This document shows positions 1-9,252 of a stretch of 45,339 nucleotides of DNA, piece after piece; the first letter of the stretch is position 1, and the number at the start of each line of letters is the position of its first letter. The DNA comes from Carboxylicivirga fragile (lineage in GTDB: Bacteria > Bacteroidota > Bacteroidia > Bacteroidales > Marinilabiliaceae): the NCBI GenBank assembly GCA_025499625.1, contig JAFMVD010000049.1, positions 1-45,339 of the forward strand, read 5' to 3'. A program made the position numbers and the translations under genes. The notes under the pieces were generated by a model. That model worked only from the letters and a program-made list of their open reading frames with translations. It had not been told where the DNA came from and made no database searches.

Positions 1-231
1 TGATAAATCATTTTGCTAATTACAATGGTTAATGCCGATACAAAAGCACAGATTGATTTTTTTATCAATCGTTTTGGTTTGTAAACGGTATTACTGCTGT
101 GGAATATACAATTAACGAGATAGTGATAAGGCCGTGAATATCCTTATGAATCAACAAAAAGATCCATTATCGGAGCATGAGTACCATCGATTGAAAACAA
201 AGCTTTTAATCATATCATATAACAAGCACAA
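1..231. other. Intergenic, no gene recognised
   Basis: All frames are interrupted by stops within short distances, and no start codon leads to a recognisable product. The stretch precedes the first glycosidase gene, so it may hold that gene's leader, but no convincing -33/-7 promoter pair was seen. A short open stretch ending near base 138 gives a peptide that matches nothing I recognise. Confidence 0.4.
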
Positions 232-2409
232 ATGAAAAACACAAAGTTCTTATTTTTAGTTCTTTTAATTAGTATGCTTACAAGCAATATGATGCTTGCG
301 CAAAAAGTTATAACACCTGCCCATCGGGAATACTATGCGATGGACCGAGAGGACATGACTTTTGATGACGAACAGGTTTTATTGGTCAATTATCGCGGTT
401 TTGTTTCGCCAAGGCAACATAGTGTTACTCAATTTACCAATGTATGGTTTCTTCCTATTGGGGCACCGCGTTATGAGTTTAACCTTAACTTTTTTGATAA
501 GGGTACAGGTCGTATTATCGAAGATGATGTACCTACTAAATGGAAATCGTGGATAGACGATGGTGAAAGCTATGATCCTCTGGGGTCTAATTTCCGTCCT
601 AACTCACCTTCAATAATGGTGACTCAGGATGAACGCTGGCAGCCCAACCAATACGAAAGAACGGCTACCTTTCATAAAGAGTATAATCATAAATGGGTCA
701 GTTTCTCGGCTAAGAGTTGGACTAATGTATCGTTTGAGGATGATGAGGTTTTTATAAAACTGGTTTTGAGAAATAGACTCTCCAAAGATTTAGAGATGAC
801 TCTTATGCCTAATCAGGTGGCAGAAATAATGGAATGTCATTTTAAAGTGGGCGGTACCAAAGCTGATTCTATTGATGCCTTTACTCATGGTAGTAAAATG
901 GCGCATGCTCGTGTTTCTTCATCCATAAAAAATACAAGTGATAAAGGGTTCGAAATAAATATTGCACCTGGAGAATCTGAAACCTACTATTTTGCAGTTA
1001 AGTTTTACGAGCCGCAAAATGGAGCGCCTGAAATATATCAAGCCGACATTAAGCAGCGCATGGAGCGCGCAGATAAAAAAACGCGTGATATGTTGGCTTG
1101 GGCTTACGATAAGTTGCCACAATTTAGTAGCAGCAATAAGCAGCTTGAAGAATATTATTACCGCTGCGTATTATCGGTGTTAATGAGTCGTTATGAAAAT
1201 CCGAATTATATTTCAGATGTATTTTGGGCTGTAGGTACGTGGCCATACACCATTAGTTGGGATAATTCATACACTTCGGATCTTTTGGCAATGTTGGATC
1301 CGGAAAGCTTAAAAGGAGCCATATTGACCGATTTTGAGCAGGTACAATTAAAGCGTACTTACGTTGGTTGGAACGGTGCTCACTGGGACATTCTTTATAT
1401 ACAAGAGCCATTTGCTCTTCAAACCATGATTGAAGCTTATATCAGACATACAGGTGATTATTCGATTTTTGATGAAGTAGCAGCAGGCAAAACAGTTTGG
1501 GAATGGATGCAAGCTTGGGTAGATGAATTACAAAGCAATTATACCAATAAGCTGGGCTTAATTGATGTTGGATACAATACTGAGAAGATTATTGAAATAC
1601 GAACCGATGGTTATAATCATGCTGTACCTATTACCAATACGCTTACCATTGATTTGTTATACACAATGGTGGATTGGGCAGATAAACGTGCTGAAAAGAA
1701 ACTTAAACAAAGCTATTTTAAAGATGCTGAAAAGCTAAAAGGTTTGGTAGATAAATACATGTGGAATGAAAAGTTAGGCTGGTTTGACAATTATTATCCT
1801 GATGGAAGCAAAGGAACCATATGGACTTACCATTTATTCGACCTTCTAGGAACAGATTACCTGCCAGATAACCAAGCTTTCAAATTGGTAAGTCATTTAC
1901 AGGAAGGTGAGTTTTTAGGTAAATATGGTGTCTACTCCATTGCTCGTCGCGATTCAGTGCATTGGGATTTAATTGACTCTGATTGGGGAGGCGGTGGACA
2001 GTATGCTGGCATGCCTGGACGTATTTCGCGAAATTTGTATCAGAAAGGTTTTGCCGGTAAAGGCTGGGATGTATTAAAACGAAATATTCGCTATATCGAT
2101 CATTTCCCATATCTACCACAAAATCCGCGTATTGATGCTCCAGAGCAAGACCGTTCATCCATGCCAGTTCAAATTGCAGCAGGTGCAGGTATGGAAGCTA
2201 TTGTTTTCGGAACTTTTGGTGTGAAAATAGAAGATGATAAGCTCACTATCAAACCATTTAATCATGAGGATATAGGTGAGGCCACTTTGAAGAATATCAA
2301 ATACAAAGGGCGTAGTTTTGGAATTCAACTAAAGCGTAAAACCTATTCGGTTTATGAAGATGATAAACTAATTGCCACTAAGTTTTATGGAGAAAAAGTA
2401 GAACTGTAG
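232..2409 (+). CDS. Secreted (alpha/alpha)6-barrel glycoside hydrolase, family uncertain (GH63/MGH1-like)
   Basis: This encodes a 725-residue secreted protein. Residues 1-24 form a signal peptide with a lysine-rich start, a hydrophobic core and a signal-peptidase I type end (MMLAQ). An N-terminal beta-rich part (about 30-260) precedes a helical region (about 280-690) containing W-D-N-S, G-W-N-G-A-H-W-D and G-G-G-G-Q-Y-A-G segments. That layout is typical of (alpha/alpha)6 glycosidases of the GH63 / mannosylglycerate-hydrolase-like / trehalase-like group. I cannot assign a CAZy family or substrate from memory. It sits upstream of a GntR regulator and a mannoside-degrading operon, so a role in trimming the same glycan is likely but inferred. 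The ATG at 232 fits the signal peptide exactly. Confidence 0.7.
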   Translation: MKNTKFLFLVLLISMLTSNMMLAQKVITPAHREYYAMDREDMTFDDEQVLLVNYRGFVSPRQHSVTQFTNVWFLPIGAPRYEFNLNFFDKGTGRIIEDDVPTKWKSWIDDGESYDPLGSNFRPNSPSIMVTQDERWQPNQYERTATFHKEYNHKWVSFSAKSWTNVSFEDDEVFIKLVLRNRLSKDLEMTLMPNQVAEIMECHFKVGGTKADSIDAFTHGSKMAHARVSSSIKNTSDKGFEINIAPGESETYYFAVKFYEPQNGAPEIYQADIKQRMERADKKTRDMLAWAYDKLPQFSSSNKQLEEYYYRCVLSVLMSRYENPNYISDVFWAVGTWPYTISWDNSYTSDLLAMLDPESLKGAILTDFEQVQLKRTYVGWNGAHWDILYIQEPFALQTMIEAYIRHTGDYSIFDEVAAGKTVWEWMQAWVDELQSNYTNKLGLIDVGYNTEKIIEIRTDGYNHAVPITNTLTIDLLYTMVDWADKRAEKKLKQSYFKDAEKLKGLVDKYMWNEKLGWFDNYYPDGSKGTIWTYHLFDLLGTDYLPDNQAFKLVSHLQEGEFLGKYGVYSIARRDSVHWDLIDSDWGGGGQYAGMPGRISRNLYQKGFAGKGWDVLKRNIRYIDHFPYLPQNPRIDAPEQDRSSMPVQIAAGAGMEAIVFGTFGVKIEDDKLTIKPFNHEDIGEATLKNIKYKGRSFGIQLKRKTYSVYEDDKLIATKFYGEKVEL

Positions 2410-2439
2410 TTATTCTCAAAAGGCATTAATTTTTTAATT

Positions 2440-2476
2440 AAAGTGCCATCTATATTGTAGGTGACACTTTATTCAT
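2440..2476 (+). terminator. Possible weak terminator hairpin
   Basis: AAAGTG (2440-2445) pairs with CACTTT (2465-2470) about 30 bases after the stop of the first gene, with T-rich sequence following. The stem is short and the T tract is broken, so this is only a candidate. Confidence 0.3.
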
Positions 2477-2549
2477 TTTACTCTTAAACGGCTAAAAGTT
2501 CTCCTAGGACGAGTTTCTGTTAATTGCTCTTATTTAAAGTTTTATTAGG

Positions 2550-2609
2550 GCGTATATTAGTATGTTCAAACATATGAACATGCAAACCAAGGTTTGTCCA
2601 GATATACGC
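2550..2609 (+). promoter_or_regulatory. Three inverted repeats in front of the GntR gene (candidate operator)
   Basis: GCGTATAT (2550-2557) is the exact complement of ATATACGC (2602-2609). Inside these arms, ATGTTC (2562-2567) pairs with GAACAT (2576-2581), and CAAACC (2583-2588) pairs with GGTTTG (2591-2596). All lie within 62 bases of the likely ATG at 2612. HutC-type GntR regulators usually bind short palindromes near their own promoter, so autoregulation is the natural reading. No convincing TAnnTTTG box was found here. Confidence 0.5.
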
Positions 2610-2611
2610 GT

Positions 2612-3340
2612 ATGAATTTAAGAATTGATCATAAAAGTCCGCTTCCTTTGCATGCTCAAGTAGAAGAGCTACTTCGTACTTTGATTGAATTGCCAGAGTA
2701 TAAAGATGGCGGATTGCTGCCTAAAGAAGTTGATTTAGCTAAGAAATTGGGTATATCCAGAAATACTTTGCGTCAAGCAACTAATAAACTAGAGTACGAG
2801 GGTTTATTAATCAGAAAAAAAGGTGTAGGAACAAAAGTTGCGCACAAACAAGTAACCACTCACTTAAACGAATGGCATAGCTTTACGCAGGAGATGAATG
2901 ATAAAGGAGTTGCTTTTACAAATGTATCCTTGAAAAGCGAGTGGGTGAATGCAAATGAAAAGATAGCTACTTTCTTTGAAATTGAGCCAGATACTCCTGT
3001 TTTGAAGTTGAGCCGCTTGCGCGGAGATGAAGATGGCCCCTTTGTCTTTTTCGAAAGCTATTTTCATCCTAAAATTGGACTAACAGAAACAGAGGATTTT
3101 ACACGACCACTTTACGAAATTCTTGAGAAAGATTATAATGTAACGCCGTCTCTTTCAAACGAAAGGTTAAAGGCACGGCTAGCCTCAGAAATTACTTCGA
3201 AACGACTTAAAATCAAAAAGAATGATCCTGTATTGGTTCGAGAACGTTTTGTTTCCGATCCAGGGAATCGTCCACTAGAATATAACATTGGCTTTTACAT
3301 AGCCGAACGTTTTACATATACGATAAGCATTAAACGATAA
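2612..3340 (+). CDS. GntR/HutC-family transcriptional regulator with UTRA domain
   Basis: This is a one-component sugar-responsive regulator of about 242 residues. The first ~70 residues form the winged helix-turn-helix, with the GntR signature L-P-K-E-V-D-L-A-K-K-L-G-I-S-R-N-T-L-R-Q-A. The remainder is a UTRA effector domain (L-K-L-S-R-L-R-G, then P-L-E-Y at the end), which in this family binds a sugar phosphate or similar ligand. An upstream TTG at 2594 is possible, but the ATG at 2612 begins at the expected N-terminus and leaves the inverted repeats outside the gene. It heads a same-strand run of kinase, permease, GH92, a second glycosidase, mannose-6-phosphate isomerase and GH92, so it is probably their regulator. 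The ligand is unknown. Confidence 0.9.
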   Translation: MNLRIDHKSPLPLHAQVEELLRTLIELPEYKDGGLLPKEVDLAKKLGISRNTLRQATNKLEYEGLLIRKKGVGTKVAHKQVTTHLNEWHSFTQEMNDKGVAFTNVSLKSEWVNANEKIATFFEIEPDTPVLKLSRLRGDEDGPFVFFESYFHPKIGLTETEDFTRPLYEILEKDYNVTPSLSNERLKARLASEITSKRLKIKKNDPVLVRERFVSDPGNRPLEYNIGFYIAERFTYTISIKR

Positions 3341-3441
3341 GTATGAAACGACCATACAAATTCAATCAATAAAGTTGCAAATAGGGTAAGGATTGAATTT
3401 TTAGGGAGTTCCATCTGACTATAAAAAATAAATATAAACAG

Positions 3442-4377
3442 ATGAAAAATATTGCAATAGGAGTTGATGTTGGAGGTAGTCATGTGAGTTGTATGGCTTA
3501 CGATTTAATTGAGAAAAAGCTACTAACTGAAACTTTATCAGAAGCAGATTTGAATAATCATGGTAAGTCTGATGAGGTGATAGCTGCCTGGGGTGGTGTC
3601 ATAAAAAAAACAATTGAGTTGGTTGGCTTAGAAAATGTCGGTGGAATTGGATTTGCCATGCCAGGCCCCTTTGATTACGTGAAGGGAATACCTCTATTTA
3701 AGGGTGAAAATGGGAAATACGAGAATATATATGGAATAGATGTTCCAGTTTTACTAAGGTCGTTTCTAGGTATTAAAGATGATCTGCCAATTCGTTTCAT
3801 TAACGATGCAACTGCTTTTGCCATTGGAGAAGACCAAGTAGGGAAAGCAAAAGATTATAATCAATCCTTATCCGTAACCTTAGGAACTGGTTTCGGCTCA
3901 GCTTTTATTAAAGGAGGTTTACCTATTGTTGAAGGTGATGAAGTACCTCAAAGTGGATGCTTGTGGCATTTACCTTTCGAAGATGGCATTGCTGACGATT
4001 ACTTTTCAACGCGTGGTTTGCTAAAACGATACGAACAAGCAACTGGTCAGAAACTATCCGGTGTAAAGCAAATTGCGGATCTCGTTTCAAGCAGCCAAGA
4101 AGCTCAAGCACTCTTCAATGATTTTGGTGAGAAAATGGGACAGTTTCTAGCACCATGGATTAAGACATTTAATCTCGAAGTGTTCATCATGGGAGGTAAT
4201 ATTTCCAGAGCCTATAAGTTATTTGGGGATGCATTGAGTGCATACTTAAAACAAGAAGATCTACAGCTAAAAGTGGCGGTTTCAGAATTAAAAGAAACGG
4301 CATCGTTTATTGGCGCAGCAACGCTTATTGATGATGCGATTTACCAAAGTATACTTGCCGCTTTAAGAAAAATGTAA
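3442..4377 (+). CDS. ROK-family sugar kinase (probable hexokinase/mannokinase)
   Basis: This is a cytoplasmic ATP-dependent sugar kinase of 311 residues, a usual length for ROK proteins. The N-terminal phosphate-binding motif D9-V-G-G, the catalytic aspartate in I-N-D122-A-T-A, and the L-G-T-G-F-G-S nucleotide loop are all present. The classic ROK zinc motif (C-x-C-G-x-x-G-C) is missing: only one cysteine (Q-S-G-C) remains in the corresponding place. Lying directly before an MFS permease and in one run with mannose-6-phosphate isomerase, it most likely makes mannose-6-phosphate from imported mannose. Glucose or N-acetylglucosamine remain possible substrates. Confidence 0.85.
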   Translation: MKNIAIGVDVGGSHVSCMAYDLIEKKLLTETLSEADLNNHGKSDEVIAAWGGVIKKTIELVGLENVGGIGFAMPGPFDYVKGIPLFKGENGKYENIYGIDVPVLLRSFLGIKDDLPIRFINDATAFAIGEDQVGKAKDYNQSLSVTLGTGFGSAFIKGGLPIVEGDEVPQSGCLWHLPFEDGIADDYFSTRGLLKRYEQATGQKLSGVKQIADLVSSSQEAQALFNDFGEKMGQFLAPWIKTFNLEVFIMGGNISRAYKLFGDALSAYLKQEDLQLKVAVSELKETASFIGAATLIDDAIYQSILAALRKM

Positions 4378-4388
4378 TACACACACAC

Positions 4389-5540
4389 ATGAATCAAAGT
4401 AAACTATCAATCAAGTACGTTACACCTGTTCTCATCAGCTTTTTTGCAATGAGTTTTTGCGACCTAGTAGGAATTGGTGTAGATAATGCCAAAGCTGATT
4501 TTGAGCTGAGTAATACCTTGGCTCAGCTAATTCCTTTGGCCGTTTTTGCTTGGTTTTTTATACTCTCTGTTCCTGTTGGAATTTTGCAAGATAGAATAGG
4601 GAAGAAGAATATGCTTAACATTGGTATGTTGTTTACTTCCCTTGGACTCTTTCTTCCTTTTGTTGTGTATACATTTACAAGTCTTTTAATTGGTTTTGCA
4701 TTTTTAGGAATTGGCAACACCATCATTCAGGTTTCGGCTAACCCTTTGCTTATTGATGTGGTGCCGTCAAATCGTGGTTCCAGCTTTTTAAGTTTGTCAC
4801 AATTTATTAAAGCTATTGGCTCAATGATAGCACCTTATTTGGCAGCTTATTTTGCTTCGCATTATGGCGATTGGAAATTAGTTTTGCTTGTATTTGGGGC
4901 TATTTCCATCGCATCTGCTCTTTGGCTGCACTTTTCTAAAATTGAAGAAAGTAAAAATGAAGGCGAAAAGGCCAGCCTTGTTTCTTGTCTTAAACTCTTG
5001 GGCAACGGTTATATTGCTTTAATGGTGTTAGGTATCTTCTTTTTGGTTGGTATTGATGTAGGTGTTAATGCTTTTTCGGGTCAGTTTTTAATGGATCATA
5101 TTAGAGTAGACGCTGAACCGGCTAAACTGGGAAGGAGCCTTTACTTCTTTGGTAAAATGCTTGGTACCTTTTTAGGAGCACTTCTATTGTTACGAATAGC
5201 GGCGCGCAAGTTTCTGATAATCTCCGCGATCGTTAACTTAATAACTATATTAGCTTTTATATGGTCTCCAAGCCAAACGATAGCACTAGTACTTATGTTT
5301 GCAATAGGTTTAGGGGCGTCCAATATATTTCCGCTTATCTTTTCAATTACAATAGATAAAATGCCCAAAAGGGCCAATGAGATTTCAGGGCTCATGATAA
5401 TGGCTGTTTCGGGTGGAGCTTTTATACCACCTTTAATGGGTAAGGTGGCTGACTATACCAGTATTTTGGAAGCCTTGTTTGTATTAGTGTTTTGCGCCAT
5501 TTATTTATTGGTTCTTTCTCTATATCCCTCTAAAAAATAA
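4389..5540 (+). CDS. MFS sugar permease, FucP/GluP-like
   Basis: This is a polytopic inner-membrane transporter of 383 residues with about 12 hydrophobic segments. The G-x-x-x-D-R-x-G-K-K loop after the second segment (around residues 65-73) is the MFS signature. A glycine- and proline-rich stretch in the last third (S-G-G-A-F-I-P-P-L-M-G) resembles the fucose/glucose-galactose:H+ symporter group. It starts 11 bases after the kinase stop and six bases before the next GH92, so it is part of that operon. It most likely imports the monosaccharide released by the neighbouring mannosidases, which the kinase then phosphorylates. Mannose is inferred from context. Confidence 0.85.
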   Translation: MNQSKLSIKYVTPVLISFFAMSFCDLVGIGVDNAKADFELSNTLAQLIPLAVFAWFFILSVPVGILQDRIGKKNMLNIGMLFTSLGLFLPFVVYTFTSLLIGFAFLGIGNTIIQVSANPLLIDVVPSNRGSSFLSLSQFIKAIGSMIAPYLAAYFASHYGDWKLVLLVFGAISIASALWLHFSKIEESKNEGEKASLVSCLKLLGNGYIALMVLGIFFLVGIDVGVNAFSGQFLMDHIRVDAEPAKLGRSLYFFGKMLGTFLGALLLLRIAARKFLIISAIVNLITILAFIWSPSQTIALVLMFAIGLGASNIFPLIFSITIDKMPKRANEISGLMIMAVSGGAFIPPLMGKVADYTSILEALFVLVFCAIYLLVLSLYPSKK

Positions 5541-5545
5541 ACTCT

Positions 5546-7945
5546 ATGTTAAGACAAATGTTTCAATTCAAAAAAGCTGATGTGTATTTTTCGCTACACA
5601 TCATTGTTGGCCTGATTACCTTGCACTCATGTCAACCCAAGCCAGAAGTAGAAAAAGAGTTTAACGCCGTTCAGTATGTTGATCCTCAAATAGGATCAGT
5701 GCATGCTCGTTGGTTCTTTTACACCCCGGCAGCTTTACCTTTTGGTATGGCTAAGCTGGCACCACATACCAACGCTTATGAGGGGCCCGGAGCGTGGTTG
5801 CCCGGAGGCTACGACGATAGACATCATTCCATTGAAGGGTTTGGTCATTTTCATGAATTTCAAATTGGTGGCGTGGTACTAATGCCAACACTTGGTGAAT
5901 TACAAACAACTCCAGGGTCAATAGAAAATCCGGATGAAGGTTATCGGTCACGCTTTGATAAAAAGGATGAGCATTCCCAGCCAGGTTATTACTCAGTACT
6001 ATTAAAGGACTATGGAATAAAGGCTGAATTAACCGCAACTGAGCGAGTAGGTTTTCATCGCTATACTTTCCCAAAGTCGGATAGTGCTCATTTCATATTT
6101 GATATTGGTCATAAACAAGGTGAAAGCAGTGATGTAACCGAAGCTTATGCCCAATTAACTTCAGAGAATGAGATTGAAGGCTATGTGGAAACCAACCCGG
6201 AATATGTTAAGTTTTGCGATCCGGGCAATAGAGTGACAATGTATTTTGTGGCACGACTAAGCAAAGCACCTGAGAGTGTTGGAACTTTTATAAATGATTT
6301 GGCAACAGAAGGTAATAGTGAAACTAAAGGAATAGGTAACGGCATTTATGTGAATTTTACAACCGATGACAATGAAGTGATTGAAATGCAGGTTGGTCTT
6401 TCGTATTGCAGTGTTGAAAATGCGCGTTTGAATTTACAAACCGAAGCTGAAAACATGACCTTTGACGAGGTTAAAAAGCAAGCTGGTAATCGATGGAACG
6501 ACATGTTGGGCCGTATTAAGGTTGAAGATGATAACCTTAATAATAAGACTAAATTCTATACAGGCTTGTATCATGCTTTATTAGGCCGAGGTTTGGCAAG
6601 TGATGTTAATGGACAATACAAACTAAATGGAGAAGGTCTTGGTCAAATACCCTTAAACGATGCAGGTGTTCCTAATTACCATCATTACAATAGTGATGGT
6701 ATGTGGGGTGGTTTTTGGAATTTAAGCCAACTGTGGGCTTTGGTTTATCCTGAGTATCTGAATCAATATGTTCAAACCAACATCGATTTCTCAAAGGAAA
6801 CAGGTTGGCTGCACGATGGCATTGCAGCGGGTGCATTTACCAATGGTGTACAAACAAATTTTCAAGGCCTAATAATGGCCGCCGCCTATAATTGTGGCTT
6901 ACGAGATTTTGACATTGAAGCGGCATACAATATTGCTCTGAAAAATGAGATTGAATACAGAGGAAGAAACTTGGGTAATGGAAAGTACGATTTAAGCCAT
7001 TTCATAAGCAAAGGTTATGTGCCTTATAAAGATACAACCATATCCAATGGATGGGTTTTTAACTTCGGAGCGTCACATACGCTTGAATATGCCTTCAGCT
7101 CATTTGCTGTAGCTCAAATGGCTAAGGAACTAGGAACACAAGACGAGTATGATCAACTTATGAATCAAGCCAACTATTGGGAAAACATATTTGACGAAGA
7201 AACTCGATTTATTCGCCCCAAATTACCCAATAGTGATTTTCTTCTAGCCTTTGATCCAATGAAAGGATGGGATGGTTTTCAGGAAGGAAATGCCTACCAA
7301 TATACATGGTATGTACCACATAATCCAGCTGGATTGATTAAAAAAATGGGCGTGCAAACCTTTAATGAGCGCTTGGAAAAAACCTTTGTTGAAAGCAGAA
7401 AGTCTCTATTTGGTGGAGGTAAAGAAATCGATAGCTTTTCAGGAGTTGCCACTTTATATAATCAAGGCAATCAACCCTGTCTGCATCAGCCTTGGTTGTT
7501 TAATTACTCAGGTAAACCTTGGTTAACGCAGTTTTGGACACGTACCATTTGCGATGAGTTTTATGGTGTTGAGCCACTTCATGGTTATGGTTTTGGTCAA
7601 GATGAAGATCAGGGTCAATTAGGCGCCTGGTATGTGATGGCTTCACTTGGATTATTTGATGTTCAAGGGCATGCCTCGGCAAACCCAAGTTTTCAGTTTG
7701 GAAGCCCTGTTTTCAAAAATGTAAGTATCCAACTTCCTAATGGTAAAACATTAAGCATCGAAACTACAAATAACGGATTGGAAAATAAGTATATACAGAG
7801 GGCTGAATTTAATGGAAGCCAAATAGATAACTGCTGGATCAAACGAGGAGACTTGATTAATGGAGGAACCTTAAGCTTTCAAATGGCAGCGGAGCCAAAT
7901 GAAAATTGGGGAGTGAACATTGCTCCTCCTTCAATGAACAATTAA
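5546..7945 (+). CDS. GH92 alpha-mannosidase-type lipoprotein, divergent subgroup
   Basis: This is a calcium-dependent exo-alpha-mannosidase-type enzyme (GH92, inverting) of 799 residues, probably membrane-anchored in the periplasm or at the cell surface. A hydrophobic segment ending in L-H-S-C29 serves as lipoprotein signal, although histidine at -2 is unusual. The E580-G-N-A-Y-Q-Y motif carries the expected catalytic acid, and D686-E-D688-x-G-Q, 108 residues later, carries the expected base. The N-terminal signature differs from standard GH92: the usual P-G-A-x-x-P-F-G loop reads T-P-A-A-L-P-F-G after an R-W-F-F segment. It shares this with the 1042-residue GH92 at 11047, which suggests a distinct linkage specificity. 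Linkage cannot be read from sequence. Confidence 0.88.
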   Translation: MLRQMFQFKKADVYFSLHIIVGLITLHSCQPKPEVEKEFNAVQYVDPQIGSVHARWFFYTPAALPFGMAKLAPHTNAYEGPGAWLPGGYDDRHHSIEGFGHFHEFQIGGVVLMPTLGELQTTPGSIENPDEGYRSRFDKKDEHSQPGYYSVLLKDYGIKAELTATERVGFHRYTFPKSDSAHFIFDIGHKQGESSDVTEAYAQLTSENEIEGYVETNPEYVKFCDPGNRVTMYFVARLSKAPESVGTFINDLATEGNSETKGIGNGIYVNFTTDDNEVIEMQVGLSYCSVENARLNLQTEAENMTFDEVKKQAGNRWNDMLGRIKVEDDNLNNKTKFYTGLYHALLGRGLASDVNGQYKLNGEGLGQIPLNDAGVPNYHHYNSDGMWGGFWNLSQLWALVYPEYLNQYVQTNIDFSKETGWLHDGIAAGAFTNGVQTNFQGLIMAAAYNCGLRDFDIEAAYNIALKNEIEYRGRNLGNGKYDLSHFISKGYVPYKDTTISNGWVFNFGASHTLEYAFSSFAVAQMAKELGTQDEYDQLMNQANYWENIFDEETRFIRPKLPNSDFLLAFDPMKGWDGFQEGNAYQYTWYVPHNPAGLIKKMGVQTFNERLEKTFVESRKSLFGGGKEIDSFSGVATLYNQGNQPCLHQPWLFNYSGKPWLTQFWTRTICDEFYGVEPLHGYGFGQDEDQGQLGAWYVMASLGLFDVQGHASANPSFQFGSPVFKNVSIQLPNGKTLSIETTNNGLENKYIQRAEFNGSQIDNCWIKRGDLINGGTLSFQMAAEPNENWGVNIAPPSMNN

Positions 7946-7955
7946 AACCAACAAT

Positions 7956-9251
7956 ATGCGATTATCAATTTTAGCACTTTTAGTTTTTGCTTTTATTGGC
8001 TGCACAAGTCAGAAGAGCAAGGATTCGGATCTATATGATCGGATTGAATCCAATGAATATTTTGCATACACCAAAAGCAAGGCTCTTGAGGTAGTCAAAA
8101 CCGGCTTTAATGCAGGTGATGGCTATGGTGAAGTCTGGATACGTGATTACAGTACTTTTATTGAACTCTCGGCAGAAGTGTATCCCAAAGAGACACTTAA
8201 GGAAAATTTACGTGTGTTTTTAAGATTGCAGCGCGACGATGGTAATATCATTGATGGTTTTATTCCTAAAGATAAAGCAGTTCAAACAGAGGGAGGTTAC
8301 AAGTATACTTTTTCGGATTTGGAACCGAACTATGCAGGCCAAAAAAACAATGTGGAAACCGATCACGAATCATCATTGGTACATGCAGTTTACAAGTATG
8401 TAAAGAAAACCGGTGATGCCGAGTTTTTAAACGAAAAAATTGGTGATAAAACAGTAGCTCAACGATTAGAATGGTCGATGGAATTTTTGTTAAACCATCG
8501 TTGGAGCGAAGAGCATGGCTTGATCTGGGGTGCAACAACAGCAGATTGGGGCGATGTACAGCATTGTCATCCTTGGGGGGTGTTTTTTACTGAGGATACA
8601 AAATATTGTCTGGATATATACGATAACGCCATGATGTTGATAGCTCTTGATAATATGATGGAATTAGTTCCATCAACAAAGGCTAAATGGCTTAGTATAA
8701 GAAATAGTATGGCCGAAAACACCATGAAGTATTTGTGGGACGAGCAAAATAATAAGTTTATCCCTCATGTATATCTTGATGGTTCTCCTTTTCCAAATGA
8801 TTTTGATGAGAATGAAATATACTATCATGGAGGAACAGCTGTTGCTATTGAAGCCGGTTTACTGTCGAAAGAACAGATAAAAATCTCACTGGATAAAATG
8901 ATAGCGAATGTTAAAGCATCTGGTGCCGGGTCCATAGGTTTAACCCTTTATCCGCCTTATCCCGAAGGATATTACGAGAATAAAGGCATGTATCCTTATG
9001 GTTATCAAAATGGAGGCGACTGGACATGGTTTGGTGGCCGCATGATTCAAGAGCTCATCAAAAACGGTTTTGTAGAAGAGGCCTATGACCAGATGCAGCC
9101 CATGGTGAAAAGGGTGAAAGATAATGATGGTTTTTATGAGTGGTATACTGTTGAGAATAAACCCGAAGGCTCTGGGACTTTCCGTGGCTCGGCTGGTGTT
9201 CTTTACAAAGCAATTTTAATGTTTGAAGAGTACGCCGAAAAACAGAATTAA
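7956..9251 (+). CDS. Lipoprotein (alpha/alpha)6-type glycosidase, family uncertain
   Basis: This is a 431-residue lipoprotein with a short signal ending in F-I-G-C16. The mature part is helical, with tryptophan- and aspartate-rich motifs: V-W-I-R-D-Y near residue 60, [10 protein letters not shown] near 190, and [10 protein letters not shown] near 355. This resembles (alpha/alpha)6 glycosidases such as GH15, GH125 and debranching-type enzymes. The W-x-R-D element recalls GH125 exo-alpha-1,6-mannosidases, but the full M-W-L-R-D-S signature is absent, so I do not assign the family. It begins 10 bases after a GH92 and ends one base before the mannose-6-phosphate isomerase start. A role on the same mannoside is therefore likely. 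Confidence 0.65.
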   Translation: MRLSILALLVFAFIGCTSQKSKDSDLYDRIESNEYFAYTKSKALEVVKTGFNAGDGYGEVWIRDYSTFIELSAEVYPKETLKENLRVFLRLQRDDGNIIDGFIPKDKAVQTEGGYKYTFSDLEPNYAGQKNNVETDHESSLVHAVYKYVKKTGDAEFLNEKIGDKTVAQRLEWSMEFLLNHRWSEEHGLIWGATTADWGDVQHCHPWGVFFTEDTKYCLDIYDNAMMLIALDNMMELVPSTKAKWLSIRNSMAENTMKYLWDEQNNKFIPHVYLDGSPFPNDFDENEIYYHGGTAVAIEAGLLSKEQIKISLDKMIANVKASGAGSIGLTLYPPYPEGYYENKGMYPYGYQNGGDWTWFGGRMIQELIKNGFVEEAYDQMQPMVKRVKDNDGFYEWYTVENKPEGSGTFRGSAGVLYKAILMFEEYAEKQN

Positions 9252-9252
9252 G

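Noticed and set aside
2594-2611. TTG start for the GntR gene
   Set aside because: It would add six residues not typical of the family and lie within an inverted repeat; the ATG at 2612 is the better start.
7956-9251. Direct assignment to GH125
   Set aside because: Context fits, but the M-W-L-R-D-S signature is not present; family left open.
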